A stretch of DNA of 64,000 nucleotides. Source: Streptomyces lincolnensis. GTDB taxonomy: Bacteria > Actinomycetota > Actinomycetes > Streptomycetales > Streptomycetaceae. The notes below the pieces were generated by a model. The model saw only the letters and a list, made by a program, of their open reading frames with translations, was not told the DNA's origin and made no database searches. Made by a program: the position numbers and the translations under genes. Position 1 is the stretch's first letter. Each line of letters starts with the position of its first letter. Shown here one piece after another: positions 24,783 to 33,137 of the stretch. The stretch covers positions 310,001 to 374,000 of the forward strand of contig NZ_JAIHON010000010.1 of NCBI RefSeq assembly GCF_021173675.1, written 5' to 3'.

Positions 24783-24811
24783 TTGACTACCTCAGTGTGA
24801 CCGGTCACAAT
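24783..24811 (+). promoter_or_regulatory. Promoter of the GH36-locus LacI gene, probably leaderless
   Basis: TTGACT (24783-24788) and CACAAT (24806-24811) are 17 nt apart. The predicted start is at or within a base or two of 24818, the A of the LacI ATG. No ribosome-binding site precedes that ATG, consistent with a leaderless mRNA. Confidence 0.65.
24796..24809. promoter_or_regulatory. LacI operator 1 of the GH36 locus
   Basis: TGTGACCGGTCACA, a perfect 14-bp palindrome overlapping the spacer and -10 of the regulator promoter. An identical copy lies 27 bp downstream. Confidence 0.85.
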
Positions 24812-24817
24812 CCTGGC

Positions 24818-25849
24818 ATGAATGTGACCGGTCACACAAGGCGCCCGCCGAGCATCCGGGACGTCGCGACCGCCGCCGGGGTCTCCTACCAGACCGTCTC
24901 CCGGGTGATCAACGGCCATCCCAGCGTCAAACAGGCCACCCGGGAGCGGGTCCTCGCCGCCATCGACGAGCTGGGCTTCCGGCGCAACGCGACCGCGCTC
25001 GCCCTGGCCAGCGGGCGCAGCAGGGCCGTGACCGTCCTGACCGCCAACACCACCCACTACGGCTACGCCTCCATCCTCCAGGGCATCGAGGAGGCCGCCC
25101 GCGCCGCGTCCTACGCGGTCGGGATCGGCGTCCTGGAATCGGCCGACGAGGCCGCCGTCACCGCCGAGGTGCGGCGGGCGGCGGACGCGGGCGGCGGACT
25201 GATCGTGATCGCCTACGACCCGGCCGGTGTGGGCGCCCTCGCCGCCGTCCCCGCCGAACTTCCCGTCGTCGGCGTGGTCGAGACCCCGGCGAGCCCGCCC
25301 CCCGGCGACCGCCCCTGGGTGTGGACCGACGACCGCGAGGCCGCCTACCAGGCCACCCGCCATCTGCTCTCCCTCGGTCACGCGACCGTGCACTACGTCG
25401 CCATCCCCTCCAGCACCCGGCGCACCAGCGCCCGCACCAGCGGCTGGCGACAGGCACTGAAGGAGGCCGGAGCCCCCGAACCCCGTCCCGTGCAGAGCAG
25501 TTGGGGACCGGCGGGCGGCCACGCGGCCGGACTGCGGCTCGCGCGGGACCCGGCCGTCACGGCGATCCTGTGCGGCAACGACGACCTCGCGCTCGGCGTG
25601 CTGCGCGCCCTGCACGACGCCGGCCGGTCCGTCCCCGGCGAGGTCAGCGTGGCCGGGTTCGACGACGCCCCGCACTCCGCCTATCTGACCCCGACCCTGA
25701 CGACCGTACGCCTGGACTTCACCGGCCTCGGACGTTCCGCGTTCGCCCTGCTGCACGGCGTCCTGGAGCAGTCCGCGCAGATCGCCCCGCACCCCGTGTC
25801 CGTGCCGGAGCTGGTGGTGCGGGAGAGCTCGGGGCCCCCGCCGGACTGA
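24818..25849 (+). CDS. LacI-family regulator of the alpha-galactoside locus
   Basis: 343 aa. The HTH (IRDVATAAGVSYQTVSRVINGH, about residues 12-33) has recognition residues Y-Q-T, as in typical sugar regulators, then hinge and sensor domain. The ATG at 24818 is the best start: no ribosome site is present, but a leaderless transcript is predicted to begin there. It is divergent from GH36 and co-directional with the ABC importer genes 130 bp downstream. It should repress all of them until an alpha-galactoside inducer binds. Confidence 0.92.
   Translation: MNVTGHTRRPPSIRDVATAAGVSYQTVSRVINGHPSVKQATRERVLAAIDELGFRRNATALALASGRSRAVTVLTANTTHYGYASILQGIEEAARAASYAVGIGVLESADEAAVTAEVRRAADAGGGLIVIAYDPAGVGALAAVPAELPVVGVVETPASPPPGDRPWVWTDDREAAYQATRHLLSLGHATVHYVAIPSSTRRTSARTSGWRQALKEAGAPEPRPVQSSWGPAGGHAAGLRLARDPAVTAILCGNDDLALGVLRALHDAGRSVPGEVSVAGFDDAPHSAYLTPTLTTVRLDFTGLGRSAFALLHGVLEQSAQIAPHPVSVPELVVRESSGPPPD
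24823..24836. promoter_or_regulatory. LacI operator 2, inside the regulator's first codons
   Basis: A second exact TGTGACCGGTCACA, covering codons 2-7 of the LacI gene itself (encoding most of M-N-V-T-G-H-T). Relative to the predicted start it spans about +6 to +19. Confidence 0.83.
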
Positions 25850-25979
25850 CCGCCCGTGCCGTCGCCCACCGGTTCGACCACTGGTTCGCCCCCCGAGCCG
25901 CCCCCACGCCCGAACACCCCCGACGAACAGCGCAGCCGCGAGTCCCGCTCCCTGAACCACCTGCTTCGAAAGGCGCGTG

Positions 25980-27302
25980 ATGAAGAGAAGAGCTCTCCCC
26001 GCCCTGGCGCTGATAGGCACCCTCGGCCTGGCCGCCACCGCGTGCAGCGACCCCACCGCCGCGGACTCCGACTCCGCCCCGCAGCGGACGGCGGTGAATC
26101 CGACCGCCCGCCTCGACGGCGTGAAGCTGACCATGTGGACCGCGCAGAACACCGTCAACGCGCCCAAGCAGGTCATCGACGCCTTCGAGAAGGCCACCGG
26201 CGCCCAGGTGGAGACCCAGGCGATCCCGGACCTCTACGAGCAGAACGTCCCCACCAAGCTGGCCTCCGGCGACCGCCCGGACCTGATGTTCTGGCAACCC
26301 TCCATCTCCACCCTGCCGTTCATCCAGCCGAAGCAGAACCTCCTCACCCTCGACGGCGAACCGTGGGAGGCGAAACTCGGCTCCACCGAGAAGTCGCTCG
26401 GCATGATCGACGGCAAGCGGTACGCGGCGATCGTCACCAGCCCCGCCATGCTCGGCGTCTACTACAACAAGGACGTCTTCCGGCAGGCCGGACTGAGCGA
26501 GAAGGACTTCCCCCAGTCCTACGACGACCTGCTGACCCTCGGCCGGACCGTCACCGACAGGACCGACGCGGCCGGCTTCTACGAGGCCGGCGGCGACCAG
26601 TGGCCCCTCCAGTGGCAGATGCAGGTCCAGCTCACCGACCTCGACCCGCAGTGGTGGGCGGACCTGAACGCGAACAAGAAGAAGTGGACCGACCCGGTCG
26701 TGGTCGGCGCCATCAAGAAGTACAAGGAGAAGCTGCTCGACGCCGGGCTCGCCCAGAAGAACTACCGGACCGGCACCTTCACCGGCCAGGCCGACGCCCT
26801 GTGGAAGGGCGAGGCCGGCATGGTCCTCAACGTCACCTCCTTCCAGACCCAGTTGCAGGCCAAGTACTCCACCGCCGAGATCGACAAGAAGATCGGCTGG
26901 TTCCCGGTCGCCAACTCCTCGGCCACCGGCCTGTACTCGCCCGACCAGACCAACGGCGTCGTCGCCTTCAGGACCGGTGACGACAAGCGGCAGAACGCGG
27001 CCCGCCAGTTCCTCGCCTTCTGGCTGGGCCCCGACTACGCCGACTACATCAAGACGATGAAGATCCCGTCCGTGCAGCCCTCCGTGCCCACCCCCGACGG
27101 GCTCCCGCAGACCTCCAAGAACCAGGTCGCCGCCCTGCCCAAGGCCATCGGCGTCTTCCAGGCCAAGGCCATCGTCGCCCCGGACACCCACCTCTACCTC
27201 GCCGACATGATCTACGGCAAGAAGAGCCCCCAGCAGGTCGCCCAGGCCATCCAGGACCAGTTCGCGCAGGTGGCCAAGGCCCAGGGCGCGCCCGGATTCT
27301 GA
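25980..27302 (+). CDS. ABC sugar-binding lipoprotein (CUT1 family)
   Basis: 440 aa extracellular solute-binding protein family 1. The signal peptide has K-R-R, a hydrophobic stretch and a lipobox ending A-T-A-C (Cys about 23). The ATG at 25980 follows AAAGG by 6 nt. The mature protein has the type-1 motifs (KLTMWTAQN, VETQAIPDLYEQ). It captures oligosaccharide for the two permeases that follow within 2 nt. No ATPase is encoded here; Streptomyces commonly use a shared MsiK protein for such importers. Confidence 0.92.
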   Translation: MKRRALPALALIGTLGLAATACSDPTAADSDSAPQRTAVNPTARLDGVKLTMWTAQNTVNAPKQVIDAFEKATGAQVETQAIPDLYEQNVPTKLASGDRPDLMFWQPSISTLPFIQPKQNLLTLDGEPWEAKLGSTEKSLGMIDGKRYAAIVTSPAMLGVYYNKDVFRQAGLSEKDFPQSYDDLLTLGRTVTDRTDAAGFYEAGGDQWPLQWQMQVQLTDLDPQWWADLNANKKKWTDPVVVGAIKKYKEKLLDAGLAQKNYRTGTFTGQADALWKGEAGMVLNVTSFQTQLQAKYSTAEIDKKIGWFPVANSSATGLYSPDQTNGVVAFRTGDDKRQNAARQFLAFWLGPDYADYIKTMKIPSVQPSVPTPDGLPQTSKNQVAALPKAIGVFQAKAIVAPDTHLYLADMIYGKKSPQQVAQAIQDQFAQVAKAQGAPGF

Positions 27303-27304
27303 CG

Positions 27305-28225
27305 ATGGCTCACACAGTCGTACGTGACAAGCCCGCGGTGGCGGCGGGCCCGCCGAAGAAGGCGGGCCGGCTGCCGCGCGCCGCCGTGCACCACCCCTGG
27401 TGGTTCGCGCTCCCCGCGGTCGTCGTCTTCGCGGGCTTCTTCCTGCTGCCGAACCTGCTCAACTTCTACTACCCGTTCACCAACTGGTCCTCCTACCACG
27501 CGGACATCGCCTTCACCGGCCTGGACAACTTCAGGACCATCGCCGACGACGGCTCGCTGCTGCGCGCGATCCGCACGACCCTGCTGTACGCCCTGCTCGC
27601 GGCGCTCTTCCAGAACGGCTTCGGGCTCGTGCTCGCCCTGCTCCTGGAGGACGACAGCCGCTTCAACCGGTTCTTCCGCGCCGTCTTCTTCCTGCCGGTG
27701 CTCATCTCGGCCCTGGCCACGGGCTACGTCTTCCGCGCCCTCCTGGACCAGGACGGCGCCGTCAACTCGGTGCTGGGCACGGACATCCCGTGGCTCGGCT
27801 CGACGACCTGGACCCTGGTCGTGGTCACCCTCATCCACGGCTGGAAGTGGATGGGCCTGGCCATGCTGATCTACCTGGCCGGGCTCAAGGGCATCCCCGG
27901 CGACATGCTGGAAGCCGCGCGGATGGACGGGGCCGGACCATGGCGGACCTTCTGGTCGGTGCGCTGGCCGATGCTCGCCCCGGCCGTCACCTTCAACGTC
28001 ACCACCGCGCTGATCGGCTCGATGAACACCTTCGACATCGTGCAGGCCACCACCGCGGGCGGGCCCGCCGCCTCCACCGAGGTCTTCAACATCTACATGT
28101 TCCGGATCTTCGGACAGGGCCTGTACGCCCAGGCCTCCGCGATGAGCCTGATCCTCTTCCTGGTCGTGGTGGCCGTGGCGATCCCGCTGGTCGTCGGGCT
28201 CAGGCGAAGGGAGCAGACCCTGTGA
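27305..28225 (+). CDS. ABC sugar permease, MalF/UgpA-like
   Basis: 306 aa with six predicted membrane helices. The cytoplasmic EAA loop is EAARMDGAGPWRTFWSVRWPM (about residues 202-222), the contact site for an ATPase. It starts 2 nt after the binding-protein stop and overlaps the next gene by 4 nt (GTGA). Confidence 0.93.
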   Translation: MAHTVVRDKPAVAAGPPKKAGRLPRAAVHHPWWFALPAVVVFAGFFLLPNLLNFYYPFTNWSSYHADIAFTGLDNFRTIADDGSLLRAIRTTLLYALLAALFQNGFGLVLALLLEDDSRFNRFFRAVFFLPVLISALATGYVFRALLDQDGAVNSVLGTDIPWLGSTTWTLVVVTLIHGWKWMGLAMLIYLAGLKGIPGDMLEAARMDGAGPWRTFWSVRWPMLAPAVTFNVTTALIGSMNTFDIVQATTAGGPAASTEVFNIYMFRIFGQGLYAQASAMSLILFLVVVAVAIPLVVGLRRREQTL

Positions 28226-29046
28226 CCGCGACCTGGCGGTACGGCCGCCCCGCCCTCGTCGTCCTCCTGGCCGGCCTCGCCGTCGGCGTCCCGCTGTGGC
28301 TGGTCGCCGTCACCTCGGCCAAGCCGCAGGCCGAGGCCATCGAACCCAACCTGGACCTGCCGCGGCACTGGCAGCCCGGCGACAACTACGCGGACGCCGT
28401 CAGCCAGGGCGAGATGCTGCGCGGCTTCCTCAACTCACTGCTCGTCGTGGTGCCTTCGGTGATCCTGGTGCTGATCCTGGGCGCGGGCGCCGCCTGGGTC
28501 TTCGCCCGCCGCAAGTCCAAGCTGGTCTCGGCGGCGTACGCGCTGTGCATCAGCGGACTGCTGCTGCCGCCCGCCGTCATCACCATCGTGATGGAGCTGC
28601 GGCAGCTGGGCCTGGCCAACACCCGCCCCGGAATGATCGCCGTGTACACCGGCATGTACCTCTCCACGTCGATCTTCTTCATGACCGGCTTCATCCGCGC
28701 CATCCCCATGGAGCTGGAGGAGGCCGCCCGGATCGACGGGGCGAGTCCGCACAGGATCTTCTGGCGGATCGTCCTCCCGCTGCTCAGGCCGGTGATCGCC
28801 ACCGCGACGATCATGGTGATGCTCTACGCCTGGAGCGACGTCTTCTACGCGTTCTTCGTCCTCGGCGGCGGAGAGCGGGCGACCCTGCCGCTCAACCTCT
28901 ACCAGGTCGCCAGCGCCCAGCTCTACCTCAACAACTGGCATCTCGTCTTCGCGTACGTCGTGGTGATGAGCCTGCCCATGGTCGCCGTCTTCCTCGTCGG
29001 CCAGCGAAAGATCGTGTCCGGAATCACCAGTGGAGCCGTCAAGTGA
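28222..29046 (+). CDS. ABC sugar permease, MalG/UgpE-like
   Basis: 274 aa with six predicted helices. The EAA loop is EEAARIDGASPHRIFWRIVLP (about residues 171-191). The GTG at 28222 overlaps the upstream stop. It pairs with the preceding permease to form the membrane channel. The secreted glycosidase gene begins 17 nt after its stop, so extracellular hydrolysis and uptake are coexpressed. Confidence 0.93.
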   Translation: MTATWRYGRPALVVLLAGLAVGVPLWLVAVTSAKPQAEAIEPNLDLPRHWQPGDNYADAVSQGEMLRGFLNSLLVVVPSVILVLILGAGAAWVFARRKSKLVSAAYALCISGLLLPPAVITIVMELRQLGLANTRPGMIAVYTGMYLSTSIFFMTGFIRAIPMELEEAARIDGASPHRIFWRIVLPLLRPVIATATIMVMLYAWSDVFYAFFVLGGGERATLPLNLYQVASAQLYLNNWHLVFAYVVVMSLPMVAVFLVGQRKIVSGITSGAVK

Positions 29047-29062
29047 CCGGAGGTCCAGCCGC

Positions 29063-31600
29063 GTGATCACCCCCACCCGCACGAGATCCCGAACCGCCCT
29101 GCTAGCAGCCGCACTTGGAGTAGCCGCCATGGCAGCCACCCTCCCGGCGACGGGTTCCGCGGCAGCCGCCGCGGAACCGCAGCGCCTCACCGTCGACCTC
29201 GCCGCCTCCGAGGGGCCGGTGATGCTCGGCGCCAACGGCGCGCTGTACGGGCTCAGCGACGACGGCGTGCCCAGTGACGCCGCCCTGGAACCCCTGAAGA
29301 TCACCAGCATCTCGCAGAAGCCGGAGGGCGGTGCCCAGCACCCCAACGGCGACGCCCTCACCGTCTCCAAGTCGTTCTTCAGGAACGGCGGCGGCGAGAT
29401 CAACGTGATGATGCAGGACGTCTACGCCAAGTGGCCGTATGAGGATCTCGGCATCGACGACTACCTCCCCAAGGTCGACAAGATCGTCAAGGAGGTGTCG
29501 GCCGACCCCAACAGCGACCGCTTCGTCTACATCCCGTTCAACGAGCCCGACGCCATCTGGTACAAGCTCAACGGCCCCCAGGCGGAGTACGAGGGCGAGC
29601 GCGACCGGTTCCTCCAGCACTGGAAGACGGTGTACCAGCGGATCCGCGCCATCGACCCGGACGCGCGCATCGCCGGCCCCAACGAGACCGGCTACCACCC
29701 GCGCCTGCTCAGGGACTTCCTCACCTTCGCCAAGCGCGAGAACGTCCTGCCCCAGATCATGACCTGGCACGAGCTGAGCTCCGGCTCGCTGCGCGACTTC
29801 CAGGGCCACTACGACACCTACCGTGCTCTGGAGCGGGAGTTGGGCATAGGCCCGCTGAAGATCAACATCGACGAGTACGCCAACCGTCGCGACCTGTCCG
29901 TGCCCGGGCAACTCGTGCAGTGGGTCTCGATGTTCGAGCGGAACAAGGTGTACGCCAACCAGGCCTACTGGGACGCCGCCGGCAACATGGACGGCAACGT
30001 CGTCCGCTCCAACATCCCCAACGGCGGCTGGTGGTTCTTCCGCTGGTACGCGGGCCTGACCGGCAATACCGTCAAGGTGACCCCGCCGCAGGCCAACGCC
30101 ATCGACACCCTCCAGGGACTCGCCTCCCTCGACACCTCGCGCCGCCAGGCCCAGGTCCTGCTCGGCGGCTCCGCCGGCGACTCCGACGTCGTCGTCCAGA
30201 ACGTCTCCCGGTCCGTCTTCGGCCGCACGGTCACCGCGACCGTCGCCGAGGCCGCCTGGTCCGGCTACGAGGGACAGCACGCCACGCCCCGCGTCCTGGC
30301 CCGCACCAAGGTGAAGGTGGCGGCCGACGGCACGGTGACCGTGCCGCTGCGCGGCCTGCACAAGATGTCGGCCTACCGGATCGTCCTCACCCCCGGCGGA
30401 ACCGGCACCCCGACCGCCCCGGCCATACCCTGGTCGGCGTCGTACGAGGCCGAGGACGCCGCCATCACCGGCGGCCAGGTCTACACCCAGGGCACCGTCA
30501 GCAACGCCAACGGCTACGCGGCCTCCGGCACCAAGGACGTCGGCTCCCTCAACCAGGCCTCCAGCAAGGTCGACTTCACGGTGACCGTGCCCGAGACCGG
30601 CACCTACGACCTGGCGATCCTCTACGGCAACCAGTCCGGCACCCCCGCCACCCAGAAGCTGTCCGTCGACGGCGGCACCCCGGTCACGGTGACCTACCCC
30701 TCCACGGAGAACTGGACCTACCGCGCCAAGAAGGACGTCACCGTGGAGCTGTCCGCGGGCACCCACGTCCTGAGCCTCGCCAAGGGGAACACCGAGGTCA
30801 CGCTCGACCGCATCGACCTGACCCGCAGCACCGGCGCGCCGAGCGCGCGGTACGAGGCCACACTGGCGGACATCAGCGGCAGGCCCTCGTACGACTACAC
30901 CTCCTCGGCCGGACTCGGCACGGGCGCGCTCGTGCTGCGCCGGGGCGACAAGGCCGTCTTCGACGTCTACGCCCCGCGCGACGGCTACTACACGGTGGTG
31001 CCGCGCACGTCGGCGGCCGTGAGCCTGGCCCTGCACGGGGAGAAGGTGGCGGCCGCCCCGGGACGTCCGCTGCGGCTGTACCTGGTGGCCGGCAACAACC
31101 GCGTCGCGGTGACCGGCGGGCACGCCGCCGTGCGCTCCCTCGACGTCTCGGGCGACGGCTCCACCACGGGCACGCTGTCCTACGAGGCCGTCTCCGCCAC
31201 CCTCGCGGGCGGCGCGAAGCTGGTCGACTCCGCGTACGCCTCCGCCGGTTCCTACATCGGCTGGCTCGGCAACAGCCCGTCCAGCACCGCCGAGTTCACG
31301 GTGAACGCGCCGGAGCCCGGCCGCTACCTGCTGGTCGTCCAGTACGCGCACAACGACCGGCGCGACAACGGCCACGCCTACAACACGGACATCATGTCCC
31401 GCACGGCGGACCTCACGGTCGGGACCGGGGCCCCGCGGAAGGTCACCTTCAAGAACACCTGGAGCTGGGACGACTACTGGACGGTCGGCGTCCCCGTCGA
31501 CCTGGAGAAGGGATCCAACCGCGTGACCTTCGGCAACCCGAGCGCGTGGGCGCCGAACATCGACCGCATCGAACTGGGCCGGGTCCTGGGCCGGTCGTAG
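29063..31600 (+). CDS. Secreted clan GH-A-like glycosidase with carbohydrate-binding modules
   Basis: 845 aa. A signal peptide occupies about residues 1-37. The catalytic region (about 40-440) has the acid/base motif FNEPD (Glu161) and a candidate nucleophile in INIDEYAN (Glu271), spaced as in (beta/alpha)8 clan GH-A enzymes. It does not match GH5, GH10 or GH30 closely enough for me to name a family; GH39-like is possible. Residues about 458-595 form a CBM35/CBM6-type beta-sandwich (YEAEDAAITGG), and two further beta-rich modules follow (about 605-715 and 725-845). The GTG at 29063 has GGAGG 9 nt upstream. It ends at a strong terminator. Confidence 0.82.
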   Translation: MITPTRTRSRTALLAAALGVAAMAATLPATGSAAAAAEPQRLTVDLAASEGPVMLGANGALYGLSDDGVPSDAALEPLKITSISQKPEGGAQHPNGDALTVSKSFFRNGGGEINVMMQDVYAKWPYEDLGIDDYLPKVDKIVKEVSADPNSDRFVYIPFNEPDAIWYKLNGPQAEYEGERDRFLQHWKTVYQRIRAIDPDARIAGPNETGYHPRLLRDFLTFAKRENVLPQIMTWHELSSGSLRDFQGHYDTYRALERELGIGPLKINIDEYANRRDLSVPGQLVQWVSMFERNKVYANQAYWDAAGNMDGNVVRSNIPNGGWWFFRWYAGLTGNTVKVTPPQANAIDTLQGLASLDTSRRQAQVLLGGSAGDSDVVVQNVSRSVFGRTVTATVAEAAWSGYEGQHATPRVLARTKVKVAADGTVTVPLRGLHKMSAYRIVLTPGGTGTPTAPAIPWSASYEAEDAAITGGQVYTQGTVSNANGYAASGTKDVGSLNQASSKVDFTVTVPETGTYDLAILYGNQSGTPATQKLSVDGGTPVTVTYPSTENWTYRAKKDVTVELSAGTHVLSLAKGNTEVTLDRIDLTRSTGAPSARYEATLADISGRPSYDYTSSAGLGTGALVLRRGDKAVFDVYAPRDGYYTVVPRTSAAVSLALHGEKVAAAPGRPLRLYLVAGNNRVAVTGGHAAVRSLDVSGDGSTTGTLSYEAVSATLAGGAKLVDSAYASAGSYIGWLGNSPSSTAEFTVNAPEPGRYLLVVQYAHNDRRDNGHAYNTDIMSRTADLTVGTGAPRKVTFKNTWSWDDYWTVGVPVDLEKGSNRVTFGNPSAWAPNIDRIELGRVLGRS

Positions 31601-31615
31601 CACAGCGGATCACCT

Positions 31616-31652
31616 GGTGAACGGCGGCGGTGAACAGCCGCCGCCGTTCACC
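31616..31652. terminator. Terminator of the sugar importer/glycosidase operon
   Basis: A perfect 15-bp inverted repeat (31616-31630 with 31638-31652, 7-nt loop) starts 15 nt after the glycosidase stop. Confidence 0.85.
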
Positions 31653-31716
31653 CGTACCCCCTGCCGAAGCCCCGCACCAGCCCGGGGACAGGTCAGCAGC
31701 GGATACGGAGAGGTAC

Positions 31717-32196
31717 GTGCCACACCAGCGGCAGCGAGCGGACATCGACCGTCGGAGGCGGGGCATCGCACTCGCCGCGAGCCTGGCGGCGCTCACCCTG
31801 GCCACGGCCTGCGGCGGTGGCGGCGACGAGGGCAAGGCGTCGGTGAACACCAGGCCGACGAGCGCCCCCTCGACCGGAGTCGTCGCCCCGGCGAAGGTGG
31901 AGGTCATCGCCGGTCTGATCGGCTGCACGGCCTCGATCCGCGTCGACGCGGACGAACTGCGCGAGGGCGTGTGCCGGAAGGGCAGGGACGGCTACCGCAT
32001 CACCACGTTCCCCGCGGAGAAGTACAAGGAGACCTGGCTGGAGTCCGCAAGCGTCTACGGCGGGAAGTACCTGGTCGGAATGCGCTGGGTCGTCAGCGCG
32101 AAGCCGGAGCTGCTGGAGCCCCTGCGCGCCAGGATCGGCGGGACCGTCCGGCAGCTGCAGGGGATCGGCCCGAGCGCGGTGCCGAGCCCGTCGTAG
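31717..32196 (+). CDS. Small putative lipoprotein, unknown function
   Basis: 159 aa from a GTG at 31717 with GGAGAGG upstream. An N-terminal R-R-R-R then a hydrophobic run ends in the lipobox A-T-A-C followed by a glycine stretch. The mature part has a Thr/Pro/Ser-rich linker, then a small domain with two cysteines (GCTASIRV and EGVCRKG) that could form a disulfide. I do not recognise the domain. It is convergent with the GntR gene and stands alone. Confidence 0.72.
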   Translation: MPHQRQRADIDRRRRGIALAASLAALTLATACGGGGDEGKASVNTRPTSAPSTGVVAPAKVEVIAGLIGCTASIRVDADELREGVCRKGRDGYRITTFPAEKYKETWLESASVYGGKYLVGMRWVVSAKPELLEPLRARIGGTVRQLQGIGPSAVPSPS

Positions 32197-32214
32197 CCGT
32201 GCCGCCGTCGTGGG

Positions 32215-32952
32215 TCAGCGGTGGCCCGCGTTCAGGGCCATCCTGGTCAGGGACCTGCGGGCGTGTTCCCGCACCTCGCTCGGGGACGCGCCGAGGTGGG
32301 CGTGCAGCGCCCGGTGGGCCTCTTCGAGGCGGTCGTCGCGCAGGAGTTCCAGGATCTCGATGTGCTCGGAGACGGCCGTCGCCACCTCGTCGGGGCCGAG
32401 GAAGTCGTGTCTTCGGACCTGGCGGACGCGCCGGGCGGCCGTCGCCAGCGCCTCGGTGAGCGCCGGGTTGCCGCAGGCCCGGGAGAGCTCGGTGTGGAAC
32501 CGCTCGTCCTCGCCGAGGAAGTGCGGACCGGGCTCCGGCGGATGGTCGCGCAGCGCGTACCAGTGGTCCAGTTCGGCGGCGACGATCGCCGGATCGTGCC
32601 GTACGGAGGGATCCTCGACGGCCCGCGCGATGCCGCGCAACTCCAGGGTGTTGCGCAGTTCGTAGAAGTCCCCGAGCTGGGCGAGGCTCGGGACGGCGAC
32701 GAAGAAGCCGCCGTCGCCGCGCTCGACCAGACCGTCCGACAGCAGCCGGGCCAGCGCCTCGCGCACCGGTGTGCGCGAGACCCCGAAACGGGCCGCCAGG
32801 CGCAGTTCGGCGAGCCGGTCGCGTGGTCCGAACGCCCCGTCGAGCACGGCGGACCGCAACTGCGCGTAGACCGTCTCACGCAGCGAGGGCGAGACCGGGA
32901 CCGCCTGCGTGTCGGCGGCCGTGTCCCGCCCTGGATACAGCACCGAATCCAT
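32215..32952 (-). CDS. GntR-family (FadR/FCD) regulator
   Basis: 245 aa. The winged HTH (about 20-90) includes LAELRLAARFGVSRTPVREALARL, and the all-helical FCD domain (about 95-225) contains metal-type residues: Asp and His in DFYELRNTLE, FHTEL and SEHIEILE. FCD regulators usually bind carboxylate ligands with a metal. It is divergent from the AmiC-like gene (186-bp gap). Its target may be that gene or the urt operon; no clear operator was found. Confidence 0.9.
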   Translation of the reverse strand: MDSVLYPGRDTAADTQAVPVSPSLRETVYAQLRSAVLDGAFGPRDRLAELRLAARFGVSRTPVREALARLLSDGLVERGDGGFFVAVPSLAQLGDFYELRNTLELRGIARAVEDPSVRHDPAIVAAELDHWYALRDHPPEPGPHFLGEDERFHTELSRACGNPALTEALATAARRVRQVRRHDFLGPDEVATAVSEHIEILELLRDDRLEEAHRALHAHLGASPSEVREHARRSLTRMALNAGHR

Positions 32953-33137
32953 GGGCGCACAGGCTAGGAACCCGGTGTTTCCGCGAGGTCCTCCGGTGGT
33001 GAACGCCGTATTGCGAGGTGCCCCCCCTGCCGGACGACACCGCTCGGCGTGCGGCGCCGCGCACGAACATGCCTACGAATCGGTCTCGATCTCGGAGGCG
33101 GCTTGGGCAGCCGGGACCGTCCGGCAATCATGAGCCC

